DNA of 64,000 nucleotides from Branchiostoma floridae (GCF_000003815.2 NC_049997.1:8667790-8731789); one strand, 5' to 3'; shown: positions 39,840 through 52,400, counted from the first letter of the stretch. The notes: generated by a model not told the origin, from the sequence alone. A program made the numbers and translations.

Positions 39840-40580
39840 AGAGTAGGGGTCCTTCCCGGTGTGAGTGGATCAAACCTTACGGTCTGGTCTCCGAGTTGAC
39901 ATCTTGTAGAGGTGATAGTCACCTGTTATGCCGATCCTTCCTCAAACGTGGTAAACCTTCAATAGATGAAAATAAGAATAAAGTCCGGAAGCTGCAGTAC
40001 CATAAAAAGCCGCTGAGAGGCTCAAAATCCAATTATTTTCAGGTCTCATCATGACCTACTCACATATATAGAATATTGATATAATCCTTCTAGTCTTTCT
40101 CAAGTCTCATACAGACAAACGCTACCCAAAATATAACCTTCTTGGCGAAGGTAACTAAAGTGGTTAGCGGCACAACTGAGAAATCAATGAAACCGAAACT
40201 GGCCAATTTACGGTACTGTGACGATTTTCGGGCCCTCTTCGTTACATTGTAATTTTGGCAACTTTTTTTTTTTTGGCAACATTTCAAACTCTACCTGCGA
40301 GTTTCACATTTACCCCTTTAACGGTAGGAATGACGCACATGCAATTAGATCGGGTTACAGATATGTGCCCAGTCTGACCCTATGGTAACTCAATTCAATG
40401 AACTTTAACACTTAAAAACATTTTTCACAAAACAAGTTTAAAATCTTTATGCCAAATCTCTTCCTTCTTTTTCAATGACGCACACGAAAATCTGTGGGTT
40501 AGCACGGAAAGACATATAAGTGATTCAGAAGTTCGTGCACTTCATTCGATCGGATAAAACTTCGTGCGTTCATATCAAGT
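39840..40580. other. No gene recognised
   Basis: Nothing supported. Confidence 0.4.
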
Positions 40581-40586
40581 ACGTAA

Positions 40587-40831
40587 AGGTGGTATCTCAC
40601 TGCACTTGTGGCACTGCTGCGGCATTGCGGCGTTCGAAAGATTACCCTACAAATTTCAGATCAAGGACGAAATTCCTTACGTTTTGTATTTTGTTGTCTT
40701 CTAAGTCATACTTTAACGTATTACGCAATATCTAGATTTTTTTTTAAATCGGCGAAAATGAAACAACCGTGCCGAAGTGAATGAACCCCGCAGTGCCACA
40801 CCGGTGCCCCAAGTGCAGTGAGATACGACCT
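40587..40831. mobile_element. Harbinger-like MITE (GGTGGTATCTCACTGC ends), copy 2, TAA duplication
   Basis: Left AGGTGGTATCTCACTGCACT, right AGTGCAGTGAGATACGACCT, flanked by TAA on both sides (40584-40586, 40832-40834). Interior atacttt-acgtattacgcaat is shared with the other copies. Confidence 0.88.
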
Positions 40832-41390
40832 TAAAGGGGCAATGGCCTACAACCATTTTCACACGTACACGTGAAGGCCCTAAGCCTTACGACGAAATTT
40901 TATCACGAAAAGACGCCATGTCTCCACGAAAGCGTAATCCTATCGGTTTATTCGCGTTTAGTGTAAGCACAAAACTGATTCACTCGGCTGATTGGCTACA
41001 AGCATGCCCAGTGAGGTTATGACTGCGTGATGATATAACATAGATAATGCACCGAACAACCTTTACCCCGAAACCGTCTTTTTGGCACTGTCGTAAAATG
41101 CCAACGTCCGACAAGTGTAAAAGAAGGTAATTAAAATTTGACGGTGTGATCTAGCAGAAAATACAATTTCCAATATGTTAGGAGATGTGTAAAGTGTTTG
41201 TGACGTTCTCGCAATCCTCTATGAGACCTGATTCTTCAAGTGAACGTTTTCGACTTTCTAATCTCAATGTTGCTAATTTGCAGTGTTTCATCGATGCGGC
41301 ATCGCGGTAACGCTGGTTCACCTTTATCCGTTGGGCGACCTATATGCGTTGTTTATAAAAACAGGATATTCTCAAAAGCATGTGGTACTT

Positions 41391-41993
41391 TTAAGCACAT
41401 TTGGTGGACATATTGCAATTTGAAACCAACTTCCGTCGACATGATATCCCTAAATACCTCATTTTCAAAAGCAACGGATAAAGGTCACCCAACAGATAAA
41501 GGCGAACTAGTGTTATATCCGGCGAACATTTTTTCCCACTCTCTTCAGTTTTATGGTTTTCTTGACGTTTCACCTCGTGTCCAGTCTCCGATATTATCAT
41601 CCGATCAATATTGAAGGCATTTTTGTATTTCCTTTGCCTTTTTCCTCCCCTCTGGATGATTACTTGCGTGACAGTCTTGGCTCGTCCAGGTGACCAATAG
41701 ATTTTTTGCTTAAATGTCTTTAGGAGGTATTCATGCGGACCAATTTTTATTACTCTTTTGTATTCTTGAGCATTTGAAGGGAAAAAAATCAGCACTTGCC
41801 TCTTTAGAACATTTACAAAATGTCTGACCGGAGAGTATGCTACGATCCCTATGGTGGAAAGATATAAATCTTGTCGATATCGAGGACAGCGCAAAGATAT
41901 GGTTAACGCCGTTTTGTCTACACTGAACATCCAGGTAATACATCTAAAATTGTAGTGACGTTTCCACAAGCTCTCAATGAATCGTCTTCGCAA
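41391..41993 (-). CDS. 200-codon open frame, status unknown
   Basis: The longest simple open frame of the window outside repeats, starting MRRRFIESLWKRHYNFRC. The product is basic and Lys/Arg/Ile-rich, with no recognised domain, signal peptide or membrane segment. A 124-codon frame lies on the opposite strand over the same DNA, which suggests low stop density rather than two genes. No repeat family was recognised under it. It may be a lineage-specific gene, an exon of an unseen gene, or chance. Confidence 0.2.
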   Translation of the reverse strand: MRRRFIESLWKRHYNFRCITWMFSVDKTALTISLRCPRYRQDLYLSTIGIVAYSPVRHFVNVLKRQVLIFFPSNAQEYKRVIKIGPHEYLLKTFKQKIYWSPGRAKTVTQVIIQRGGKRQRKYKNAFNIDRMIISETGHEVKRQENHKTEESGKKCSPDITLVRLYLLGDLYPLLLKMRYLGISCRRKLVSNCNMSTKCA

Positions 41994-42293
41994 AATCCAC
42001 TCTTTCAGTTAGTTTCCAAATAAGCAGCCTTGCCTTAAAGCTGCAGGTTGGCGCTGCATATTTCTTTAAAAGCACTCTATAGGATCGGATATAGGAAGGT
42101 TCTGGCGCCTTTCTTGGATCAAAACCATAATCCATAAAATTCTACCATGACGTCTGAAAGTGAGTCCATTCATGCATAGCAACAAGTGCATGGACTCATA
42201 ATGAAATCTTTATTTGCATGTTCCTGCCCACAGGCTAAATGCAGTGATTCAATAGTATTGCATGGGATACTGAAGACTAGATACATTACAGGT

Positions 42294-42726
42294 TAGGGCT
42301 GGGTATCGGTACAGCGTACCGGTACAAAACCGGTTTTTCTTATTGGACCGGTCCAGAAAAACCGGACCTGAAAAAAGTAGGTGGACCGGATGTTGGACCG
42401 ATTAGAATATTAACAGTTTATTCTATAACGCATTCACACGTTTGGCGCTTGCAGGTGGAAGAAAAATAACAAGAGTGAAGTAGAGTAGAGTTTATAGTAA
42501 TTTCTACCAAGTTTTACAGCCAATCGTACAGGTGCAGTTAGCGTTGTAAGATTTTAAAACGCCAGTGTAAGTCTAATACTCCACCAAAATGATCTCTTTG
42601 TAGTGAAATGGACCATTGGTATGAGTCATACTGCATCAGGTCCAGGTTCAGGTCCGGACCTGGACCTAATCCTTTGGACCTGAACCGGACCTGGACCTGA
42701 ATTGTCTGTACCGGTACCCAGCCCTA
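42294..42726. mobile_element. hAT-like non-autonomous element, copy 1
   Basis: Ends TAGGGCTGGGTATCGGTAC and GTACCGGTACCCAGCCCTA, flanked by the perfect 8-bp duplication TTACAGGT (42286-42293, 42727-42734). Interior subterminal ggaccggtccagaaaaaccg and caggtccggacctggaccta. An 8-bp duplication with TAGGG-type ends is characteristic of hAT. No transposase. Confidence 0.9.
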
Positions 42727-42739
42727 TTACAGGTTGTGC

Positions 42740-43570
42740 TACAATCAAACAATTGGATAACAAATATCTAGAGCTATGCTATTACTAAAACTATTGTTTA
42801 CATGCCTCTTCCCTCTTCTTAAAACAAGTATATACGAACTCAGAGTTTTTGTTGTACAATGTTGCCTCTGGCTGTCATTAAATATACAAATAGTTCGTCT
42901 TTGGTTAACTTTTTACATCGGGGGTCTACAATGAGAACACTGTTAAAAGAATTGCGTATAATAAACATATAGTTCGGGGCATATCGAGCATGCAGACGAA
43001 CCTACATGCACGAATGCAACAAAGATCCAGTTAATGTCAATTACACAAGAGACTTGGTTTCTGTCCTTTCGGAGAGTTAGTAAAATGTGTAATTTGTCGA
43101 AGACAGGTCTGAACATTTGGTATATGTTCTGTATTCTGTGTCTCCACCGTGACTTACAAGATTTACCCAATTCTTGTCGTTGAACAGTCTTACGTTCCGG
43201 TAAGATATTAATCCGGGTCTGCCCTGAACGGTTCTGACGTCTTTGACGGTTCAAGTCATATTTACAAACCAAGCACAGTTGTACAAATCTTTCCATCTGT
43301 CTGGAGTTATAACTAAGTACACTAATATGGATCTGATTAGTCTATAAAGCGCACAAATGCCCTTAACAGCATGGATTGCGGTGTCTAGGAGACAAATCTG
43401 TATGCTAGTATGTTATTTGTGTTGGAACAAAGTTTAAACTTTTTCAATATAGAATTTACCAACACAGATGAGCTTTCATTCGGATACTAGTATATTATTG
43501 TTAATGGGGTGGGCCGACTACTCACTCTTTGCAGCCAGGGGCTGAATTGCGAAGAGCTTACAATAGGCGG
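42740..43570. other. No gene recognised
   Basis: Contains a 117-codon minus-strand frame (43296-42943) that is Arg/Gln/Cys-rich and not recognised. No repeat structure seen. Confidence 0.35.
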
Positions 43571-43577
43571 GGCTAGA

Positions 43578-43694
43578 TCGCAAGGGTCTGGAGCGAGCTG
43601 CCATTCGGCGCCACTCAGGTGACCTCAATACGACTGTCGCAAGTGTCTGGAGCGAGCTGCCATTCGGCGCCACTCAGGTGACCTCAATACGACA
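43578..43694. repeat. 59-bp tandem duplication
   Basis: tcgcaagggtctggagcgag ... ctcaatacgactg (43578-43636) is repeated at 43637-43694 with two differences by eye. Confidence 0.88.
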
Positions 43695-44029
43695 GTAATT
43701 CCCCCAGGTGCGGCCAAGGTAACACATGCCATGTGATATTGATGTCTGATGGATAAGGGCTACAGGGACCTCTCTCTGCACTTTGGGCAAACATGCGCAG
43801 GTTAATACTTATCCGCGGCGCGTCACTGTTATATAATAGTAGACAAATGCAATTGGAATAGGTTAGTCGGGTAGAGACCTTTTTTGTACCGTGTCATTCG
43901 TGGGAGCATGTATACCTCTTATGGAGAACATCCCAGTGGAGAACTCCGCGACGAAAAAGTGACAAGAGGGTTCCAAAGTGCCACACCTTCACATTTCATA
44001 TAATCTGCTACGATATGATATTGAATACT

Positions 44030-44284
44030 AAGGCCCCCTTTTCCCTAGACGGCGATCAAGATTGGCTCTCACTGTTACCTGCATAGGATATGTGTAACCT
44101 TTCATTCCACACTGGGTATACTGTATTATACAGCATGTAAAAGTGTGACTGAAATGACATAAAAACACACAAAGTGTATAAGAATTCGCTTCTTTTCTAT
44201 AGAATTCGTTGAACGATCTGTCAATTCTTTGTCACGGCGCAGAGAGAGCGCGGCCAGAGCGCCGTCCTAGTAGAAAGGGGGTAT
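44030..44284. mobile_element. MITE family with GGCGCTCTC ends, copy 3
   Basis: Left aggcccccttttccctagac, right gccgtcctagtagaaagggg. Interior aaaaacacacaaagtgtata, gaattcgttgaacgatctgt shared with 13773 and 14845. Confidence 0.65.
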
Positions 44285-45949
44285 GTAAAGCGGCTGAAAC
44301 GCGTAGAAATTGATGTGTTTGGTGGTGAAGGATGGAGGGCGGGCTTTAGCGTGGTATGCTTTACAGTTGGATGTGTGGATGTTATCCTTTTGCCCACGGC
44401 TGACGGAGGTTGAGTGGGCCGACTTGCAAAAAAACTTGTGTCTTGAATTCTCAAAAGGATTACCACACGAAAAACTACGTCCCGGAAACTGCAGAAGATG
44501 GGTACATTCCGTAAAAATATGGGTACTAGTCCCAAGTATTTTACCAGTGTTAGTTAGCTAAGGTTTAGTTTCTCCATAATATCATTTACCAACACAGATC
44601 TAGAGGAACTTTCATGCCTAGAAAAAGCTCTCACATTACGCGCACGAGTATGTAGAGAAGTAGGATTATAGGACAAATATTACAGCGACGCCAGGCGGCA
44701 ATGTGAGACTTGCTCCAGTGAAGACGAAAATTTGACACATTGTGCGCACCAGGATGTACGGAAGTAGGACCACAAAGATTACTGCGGCGCCAGACGGCAA
44801 TGGCAGACGTGCTGAAGAAGACCTGAAGGAACGACGACGGAGCATCATCTCATCAGACCGGCTCTGACTTAAGACAGACGGAGTACTTTTGACGTCTGGT
44901 CTGCATACTTCGCTAGACCTAGGGGTTCGTGTGTCCAAGTAGGTTGACCATAAAACTGCCATCGTGAGCGTCGGAGGGGATCTATTTTACGACAATCTTT
45001 GAGAAGGAAAGCTTCCTTGTTCTTGCTCGATGGTTGCTTTCGTCACCATCGTGATCAAAACGTTGACGAAATAGTGGCAAGGTCACTCTTTTAAACAAGT
45101 TTTTCTGTCTGCAGCTTTCTAAAGCAAATGGTCTGGTCTTCACGAATAACTCCTCGTAAGACGTTGGACTGATGCGATCAGACTGATACAAATGTAGTGC
45201 ATGAACAACTACATGCTTCATTAGACGTCTAGACATAGGAGTTAGTGTGACAAAGTAAAAGAATAAAGTATGATAGATTATAAGATGGTGAGGACAAACG
45301 GACAACTCTGCCTTCAGACTGGAAACAAATCGAGACAAATAAAAATTGACATCATTTGAAAGATTTCTATGATAGTCTGCAGATCTGTAAAACTTTTGCG
45401 GTTCAAGTCATACCCACGCCCGTAATTAACGAAGTTCCAGCTTGAGCGCACATAGACAAAAGAAGCAGGATGGATCGGTTCCAGACGGTGAAGAAAGTCG
45501 AATAACTCTTGTGAAGACGCTGTATTTATGCCATCAGACAGGTACAAATGCTGTGCAAGAACTACCGCAAGCGTGAGACTGAGAGTTAGTGTGACCAATG
45601 TAGTTTTACAGCAAGTGATAAAGGCAGACGACTCTCACAACTTTAAAGAAAAAGACGCTGGATTGATGCGATCAGACTGGAGACTGATTGAGACAAGTAA
45701 AGTTTAACACCATTTACTCAGTAAGTTAAGAACATTTTGGAACCCTGTGAACTGGCTTTGGCTGCCCTAGCAACAAACATCATCCACCTTTAACCTCAAT
45801 TTCTACAGATTTTCCCCACTGTTTGCTAATTGCCTCCTCTCCATCTTGAGTGAAAACTTAGTAGGAGGGTGCCATTGGCATTGGACCAGAGGATCTGCTT
45901 GAAGATCGAGTAAGAGTGTTTAATTGTTTTGACCATACTCAGCATAGTA

Positions 45950-47040
45950 CCCAGACATTCCCCGAAACTCTTATTTCCGTACAGTGAAAGTTGTCAATGA
46001 GACGTTTCCGTCACGACCTGTTGATGATGTTCTCGGCTTGAATAACTGGAAATTTCTTATTTTCGTCCAGTGAAAAATGTTTTCGAGACGTGCGGTGGAT
46101 CTATCACCATTACGGCCAGTTAGCGAAGTTCTCGGCTTGAGTGCCGAGAAATTCCTGGAAATTATTATTTTTGTCCAGTAAAAGATGTCCATGACACGCT
46201 TCCGTTTCCAAAACTTTAATTATTTTGACCAGACTCAGCATAGTACCCAGACATTCCCGGAAACTCTTATTTCCGTCCATTGAAAGTTGTCAATGAGACG
46301 TTTCCGTCACGACCTGTTAACGAAGTTCTCGGCTTGAGAACCCAGAAATTCCCGGAAATCTTTATTTTCGCCCAGTGAAAGATGTCCATGAGAAGTTTTC
46401 GTTACTACCTGTTAACGAAGTTCTCGGCCTGAGTACTCAGAAATTCCCGGAAATTCTTATTCTCGTCCATTGAAAAATGTTTTCGAGACGTGCGGTAGAT
46501 CTATCACCGTTACGGCCACTTAGCGAAGTTCTCGGCTTGAGTGCGGAGAAATTCCTGGAAATTATTATTTTTGTCCAGTGAAAGATGTCCATGAGAAGTT
46601 TTCGTCACGACCTGTCGACGAAGTTCTCGGCCTGAGTGCCCAGAAATTCCCGGAAATCTTTATTTTCGCCCAGTGAAAGATGTCCATGAGAGGTTTTCGT
46701 CACGACCTGTTTACGAAGTTCTTGGCTTGAGTGCGGAGAAATTCCCGGAAATCTTTATTTTCGCCCAGTGGAAGATGTCCACAAGACGTTTCCGTCACGA
46801 TCTGTTAACGAGGTTCTCGGCTTGAGTACCCAGAAATTCCCGGAAATTCTTATTTTCGTCCATTGAAAAATGATTTTTAGACCTGCGGTAGATCTATCAC
46901 GGTGACCGTTACGGCCAGTTAACGATGTTCTCGGCTTGAGTACCCAGACATTCCCGGAAATCTTTATTTTTTTCCCAGTGAAAGATGTCCATGAGACGTT
47001 TTCGTCACGACCTGTTTACGAAGTTCTCGGCTTGAGCGCA
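45950..47040. repeat. ~100-bp minisatellite array
   Basis: The most regular part of the larger region: about eleven units with gttctcggcttgag, attcccggaaat, tttcg-ccagtgaaa and gacg-tttcgtcacgacctgt. Units differ by 5-20% and some lack a segment. Confidence 0.88.
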
Positions 47041-47587
47041 CGAAGAGCCAGGAAAGTAGGACAGACTGGGGTGGATTTGCTGCAGACGGGTCCCTAAACA
47101 AGACAAATGAAGTGTATGAGCTGCTGCATCCATCCTTAGACGTGGGTGTCAGTGTGCCGGTCTGAGTAGAGTTTAAGTGTGTCTGAGTAGAGTTAGTGGT
47201 TCTGTCTGAGTAGAGATAGTGGTTCTGTATGACTAGGATTAATGTGTATGTCTTAGTAGGTCAGTAAGTGGGTCGTAGACATTGACATCACCGTTAACCG
47301 CTGAGCAGATCTATTTTGGAACCCTGCGAACTTTACGTTGGCTGCCATAGCAACACATATCAGCCATCTTTGACCGCAGTTTCCCCAGATTTTCCCAATT
47401 TTTCGCTAAATTGACCCTCTTCACTTAGTGTGAAAACGTTGTAGGAGGGTTCCATTGGGCCAGGTTTGCTGCCAGTTAGACTTAGAAAAGGCTACATCAG
47501 AGGCTTGAGTATGGTAAATGATGATGACTAGGGTTTTGCACTACTCTTGTATACCTACCATGTGTAGAGAGAGAAACACTTGAAAGA

Positions 47588-48800
47588 CAGAAAAATACCA
47601 GAAAAAACGTCTGAAACAAGATGTCCATTTAGTCTACCAGTTGTTTGAAGGGTAAGAAGACAAATTGAAGCAACTTAAACATAAATGGTCTTAACCATAG
47701 TGAGCACAAAAGATGTGTATGGGACGTGCCGTAGATTTGTCACCGTCACGACTTGTTCTTGTAACGAAGTTATCGGCTTGAGCGCACAAAGAGACAGGGA
47801 AGTAGGGAATGCTGAGACAGTCTTGTGGCAGGCGGTAAAGAAAGACGATGCCATCAGACGGGTCTCTACCTGAGACAAATGTTGAGCTGCTGCATCCTTC
47901 CTCAGACAAGGGTGTCAGTGTGCCTGTCTAAGTACAATTAATTTGTCTGTCTGACTAGGGTTAGTGTGTCTGTCTTAGTAGGTAGGTAAGTGGTTCTAAA
48001 AACAGAAAAATACCGAGAAAAAACGTCTAAAACAAGATGGAGCGTACCGTTTGCTTGAATGGTCCACATGCACAGTGAGTACATAAGATGTCTATGAGGC
48101 GTGCCGTAGATCTATCACCGTTGCGACCTATTACCGAGTTCTTGGCATTAGCGCACGAAGAGACAGAGAATTAGGTAAGACTGAGACAGACTTGTGGCAG
48201 GTTGTAAAAAAAGACGAACAACTGTACTGATGCCATCAGACGGGTCCCTAACTGAGACAAATGAAGTGCATGAGCTGCTGCATCCTTCCTCAGACAAGGG
48301 TGTCAGTGTGCCTGTCTAAGTACAATTAGTTTGTCTGTCTGACTAGGGTTAGTGTGTCTGTCTTAGTAGGTAGGTAAGTGGTTCTAAAAACAGAAAAATA
48401 CCGAGAAAAAAACGTCTAAAACAAGATGGAGCCTACCATTTGCTTGAATGGTCCACAATGAGGACATAAGATATCTATGAGACGTGCCGCCTATCTGTCA
48501 CTGTCACGACTTGTTCTCGTAACGAAGTTCTCGGCTTGAGCGCACGAAGAGACATGGAAGTAGGGAAGGCTGAGACAGACTCGTGGCAGGCGGTAACAAC
48601 TGTAATGATGTCATCAGACGGGTCCCGAACTGAGACAAATGAGACGAGTCCCGAACTTCCTCAGACGTGGGTGTCCGTGTGCCTGTCTTTAAGTTAGTAG
48701 AGTTAGTGTGTCTCAGGAGGGTTAGTGTGTCTGTCTGACTAGGGTATTGTAAGTGTGTCTGTCTGACTAGGGTAAGTCTAGGATTTTTCTTAGTAGGTCA
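47588..48800. repeat. ~400-bp tandem array, three units
   Basis: Each unit runs from the acagaaaaatacc landmark through a gaagttctcggcttgagcgc segment, gacgatgccatcagacgggt, tgctgcatccttcctcagac, aagggtgtcagtgtgcctgt and tgtctgtcttagtaggtagg. Confidence 0.85.
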
Positions 48801-48879
48801 GTATGTGGGTCGTAGACATTGACGTCACCGTTAAGCGCTGAGGGGATCTAATTTTACGATTCTATGGGGGATTGGAGAA

Positions 48880-49555
48880 GTAAAGTGAAGCTATCTACTT
48901 TAGAATACATCGCTTTCATTTAAACCCCCACAACGTGAGAGGGGGGGGGGTCAATGTAGACACCGAAGAAGCAAACGGAACCTGAATTTATGAATCTTCT
49001 TGACGATAGTGAATATGGAAATCCAAGACGTCAGGTATGCAGAATACAAATTTACGATGAATGGTTATTACCCTTACCTAGTCCCATCCTCATGTCTGAG
49101 GGTCGGGGACTATGGTAGCATCCAGTATCAGCCTCCTCCATTCCCTTCTGTCTCTGGCTCAGTGGGCGCACTCAGCCAGTGTCATGCCCATCCACTCCCG
49201 AATGGTTATACTACGTACAAAAAACTTAATTGTATCAATCTATACATAGTAAATGAACAAGTTGATAATATGGTAGTCAAAAGTATGAAAACCGATTCCG
49301 CAATATCTATATCTCCTTTTTTGAGCAGGTGTTTTTTTTTCTTTTAATGTTAAAGGTATTCCAGTACATGACCTAATAGACTTCTTTTCCATGGTTCAAG
49401 ACTTACCAATGAACCACATCCCGCCTTAGACTGGAGCCGAATCAAGACGGATTGGTGGATTTGACTGGGTTAGAAATCACTAGACAGGGGGTCGCAAAGT
49501 TTAAGTATTATTACGTGAGTAGCCACGTTAAATGTCTACAAGTGTCTATTTTCCA
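48880..49555. other. No gene recognised; poly-G tract
   Basis: Has a G-rich run near 48940-48950 (agagggggggggg) and a 115-codon frame (49000-49347) of mixed composition ending in a Phe run (ttttttttcttt). Not recognised as protein. Confidence 0.35.
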
Positions 49556-49559
49556 AGGA

Positions 49560-49850
49560 AGTTAATGCGTTCGGGCACCGTTTGCTTGTGGTTGGTTGGT
49601 TTAGCATTACTCAAGAAACTGGGGACGAATCTTGATGATATTTGGTACTTGGAAAGGTGTCGGCGAAACCATGAAGTTGGATTATGGGCCACCTGGTGTT
49701 TTCCTGTTAAGCTGCAGTAGAACTTCCGTTTTTCCTTCGATGGGCACCGTACTATATTTGCCTCTTTCTAATGGTAGATAGCTCGGAGGCTCATAAATAA
49801 CTTGTATATTGTTTGGGCCCTTGAAACTACAGGGGCCGATTTTTATTTGA
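49560..49850. repeat. Dispersed repeat, copy 2 (pair with 18113-18450)
   Basis: tgatgatatttggtacttgg, gaagttggattatgggccac, ctgttaagctgcagtagaac and ttgtttgggcccttgaaac follow the order of the 18113 copy. Confidence 0.5.
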
Positions 49851-50624
49851 GACTTTGAAAGAGACGAACCCGTATTGCGAGATTTGTTATTCTTTTTGGC
49901 ATTCCTAAAACAAGGAAGAAGACTTCCTTATAAGGTAAACTGTAAGGTAAAGAATTACAGCCCGGTAAGTCGTTGACGGAATTGAAAGCAAAAACAAGTT
50001 CGTGGAGCCATCTGCGTCAAGAGTGCCCCGAGCATTAGCACTGTGTGCAATAGTATTTTATCCTACATGATCGGAAAGATGTCTGGTTGGTCGGAGCTCG
50101 AGGCTTAACCAATTTATGTCGCCCACATGGAAACAATATAATAAAAGATGTTCAAAGAATCTCAGTCTTGTGGCGTTTTATGGCAGGCAACAGTATCTGA
50201 CACTTATCTTAGTTGTTAAGGAACGCTCAACGCTCAGTGACAAAGGAAACTTAGAACACCGGTGTCACACTTTTCACAACAAAACCTTCATGAAACAAGG
50301 TAGAAGACTTCCTTATAAGGTAAAGAATCTCAGCCTGGCAAGTTGTCACCAAGAGTGCCCCTGGCACTGTGCGCGAGATTATTTTATCTGATCTGATCTG
50401 ATGCCTGGTTAGCTGGAGGCTTAGCAGATTAACTTACGCCTACACGGACAAGATGGAATCAACGATGTTGAAAGAAGTCGATTCTGCTGAGTTTGAATGA
50501 TGAGCAACTGTATCCGACGCTTATCCGAGTTGTCAATGAGCAAGTCAACGCTCATTGACAATGGTAAAGAACGTACTTCCCTAGCGGGTACGTCGATGAA
50601 GTTTGGACAATCTCATCCAGGTAA

Positions 50625-50740
50625 AAAGATGCGCCAAATGGCAATTACTCAAGCAAGTGGATATGCTTTTGGAAACGGTCAGAGGTTTCAGATAACATTG
50701 GTTATCTTTCGTCAGTGACACTTAATAGATCTTGTAGGGG
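50625..50740 (-). mobile_element. Penelope-like element fragment, hammerhead-like motif mutated
   Basis: catccaggtaaaaagatgcg, caattactcaagcaagtgga and ggaaacggtcagaggtttca parallel 12270. On the minus strand CTGACGA (50709-50715), extra A, stem AGATAAC/GTTATCT (loop of 4) and GAAAC are kept, but the cleavage triplet GTC is CTC, so it should be inactive. Confidence 0.6.
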
Positions 50741-50744
50741 GAGC

Positions 50745-51835
50745 AGATTTTATATCCTAACTATGAATTAATGTGCAAAGGAGATGAAGACATTTATTCT
50801 AAGCTTGCAAGTGGGAAGACAATTCTTAGCAGTCCAATAGGAAAACAAACGTATATAATAAGTACAGGAGCAAAAAAATTGCAGTCCTTAGGATTAGAGC
50901 ACTCTTGGATTGGACAATGAACTGGAAGCGCGATGTAGTTGAAGACAGCCACAGCATTTTACAATATTTCTGGACACACTGGTCATAATTACATCTGGTA
51001 TCAGTTGTAGAGAGAGAGAGTAGTTCCTCTAACTGCTAACTGGCAGCCTTCTAGGGGTAGTTTGGTGATGTATTAGGCTTATACAGGCCCTCCTCCTAAA
51101 GTTGGATTCTTCATCAGCAAAATTAAGTGCGGATACACGTACATTAGAGACCCGGCAAAGTTAAATCGTGATGCAAGATACAAAGTACAAGTTTTCATTC
51201 TCATGCTCCGCAAACTTTCACGGACTGAATCGTGCCACGAGGTAGATAGTGGGAGCTTCTTACCAATATGCAACACTGGTCCGCATATTAGGTTGATTCT
51301 GGTAATCCCAAAGCTTGAATTTCTAATCTATCAATAAAAAGTGAGCTGCTACCTGTCGGCTTCTTTATTGAGTAACAGGAAAGATATCGGAACTTAAGCC
51401 GGTCATTGTGTTGTATCAAACGTTAATCTTATAGTAGCTTCGCAAGCTTAAGCTCTATCGGAGCAATGTCAATTTTACACCCGCAACCATTACGTCGGCT
51501 AAAACGTAGGAATAAGGTTTCTAAGCCTTCAAATGTGTTCAAAGGAAGTTAAGTGTAACCCTTCTTAAGTCTAACTTTCATACTTAGGCCTATTGACTGT
51601 CCATGGATATAGGTCAAAGGCTAAATCCCTTTATCTATCGGAAATCTTAGTGTCGTCACTGAATTAACATTTATCACACTGAAGTGGCCAGTTCTCTGTT
51701 GTGGTTGTGGGTGAAGGCAGCAGGAATAAGGTTAAAGATTAAAGTTCAATAATTAAGAATTCATCAAGAAGAATCTGCTGTTATAAAAAGATGTTCGCTG
51801 ATGATACTTGGTGCAGCTGTAAGCAAGGAGAAGAA
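50745..51835. other. No gene recognised
   Basis: AT-rich DNA with nothing supported. Confidence 0.4.
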
Positions 51836-51844
51836 ACAGGAAGA

Positions 51845-51965
51845 AAACAACATGCCGACACTTGGGATCGAACCCGGGCCGGCAGATCACAATTACAACA
51901 GTACTGATACGCCGAAAGGACTGACCAGCTGATTGGCTTGGCTGTTTACCGCTACCTATCGCGCC
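51845..51965 (-). mobile_element. tRNA-headed SINE-like fragment, third type
   Basis: On the minus strand gcccgggttcgatcccaagt is an excellent pol III B box, preceded about 45 bp upstream by an A-box-like cagctggtcagtcctttcg. The body does not match families A or B. Confidence 0.5.
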
Positions 51966-52314
51966 AAACCCGGACAGCCAAGCGCACAAATGTAGACGTG
52001 CAAACTGTTCGGCCAAAAGGCTTAAGCCCTTTGACGTCTCCAGTTTAGCAGTCCTTGAACCCCACTTTAACACTACTGAACGATCTGCACTGTAGTAAGT
52101 ATACATTATAGCGTTCAAACGTGTTAATCGCCGACTAACTAGCCTTATATAGATAACCGAGCAATATCATTTGAAACATAGACCGACATTTCAGATCGTC
52201 CGACTGCTAGTCAAGCTGTAAACACGGATGGCCTCTGTAGTCAAAGTTACATGTATCATTAATACTGCTGTATATTGTATACTATTGTATAACGTCACTG
52301 CAGTTTATATTGTT

Positions 52315-52400
52315 ACCAGGGCTAGCCCTTGATAATAGCCTCCGGCTAGTTGGGTAGCCCTGGCTGTATTTCTCATGGATATACAGCCGAATAAATCAAA
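52315..52400 (+). repeat. Retroposon 3' tail with ATCAA repeats
   Basis: The hairpin-forming cagggctagcccttgataat / agttgggtagccctgg is followed by tacagccgaataaatcaaat, caaatcaa. Short simple 3' repeats after a hairpin suggest a truncated LINE or SINE end. Confidence 0.5.

Larger units (their letters stand above)
44640..48870. repeat. Hierarchical minisatellite region
   Basis: Several nested periods: ~102 bp (44640/44741); ~100 bp repeated about eleven times over 45950-47040 (landmarks cccagaaattcccggaaatc, cagtgaaagatgtccatgag, cacgacctgttaacgaagtt, ctcggcttgag); and ~390-413 bp with acagaaaaatacc-agaaaaaacgtct at 47588, 48001 and 48390. Larger blocks also recur: ggaaccctg-gaact at 45738 and 47330, and gtgggtcgtagacattgac at 47270 and 48806. 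Open frames here are repeat-driven. Confidence 0.85.

Noticed and set aside
44221-44535. 104-codon minus-strand frame
   Set aside because: Overlaps the MITE at 44030-44284 and simple sequence; no family match.
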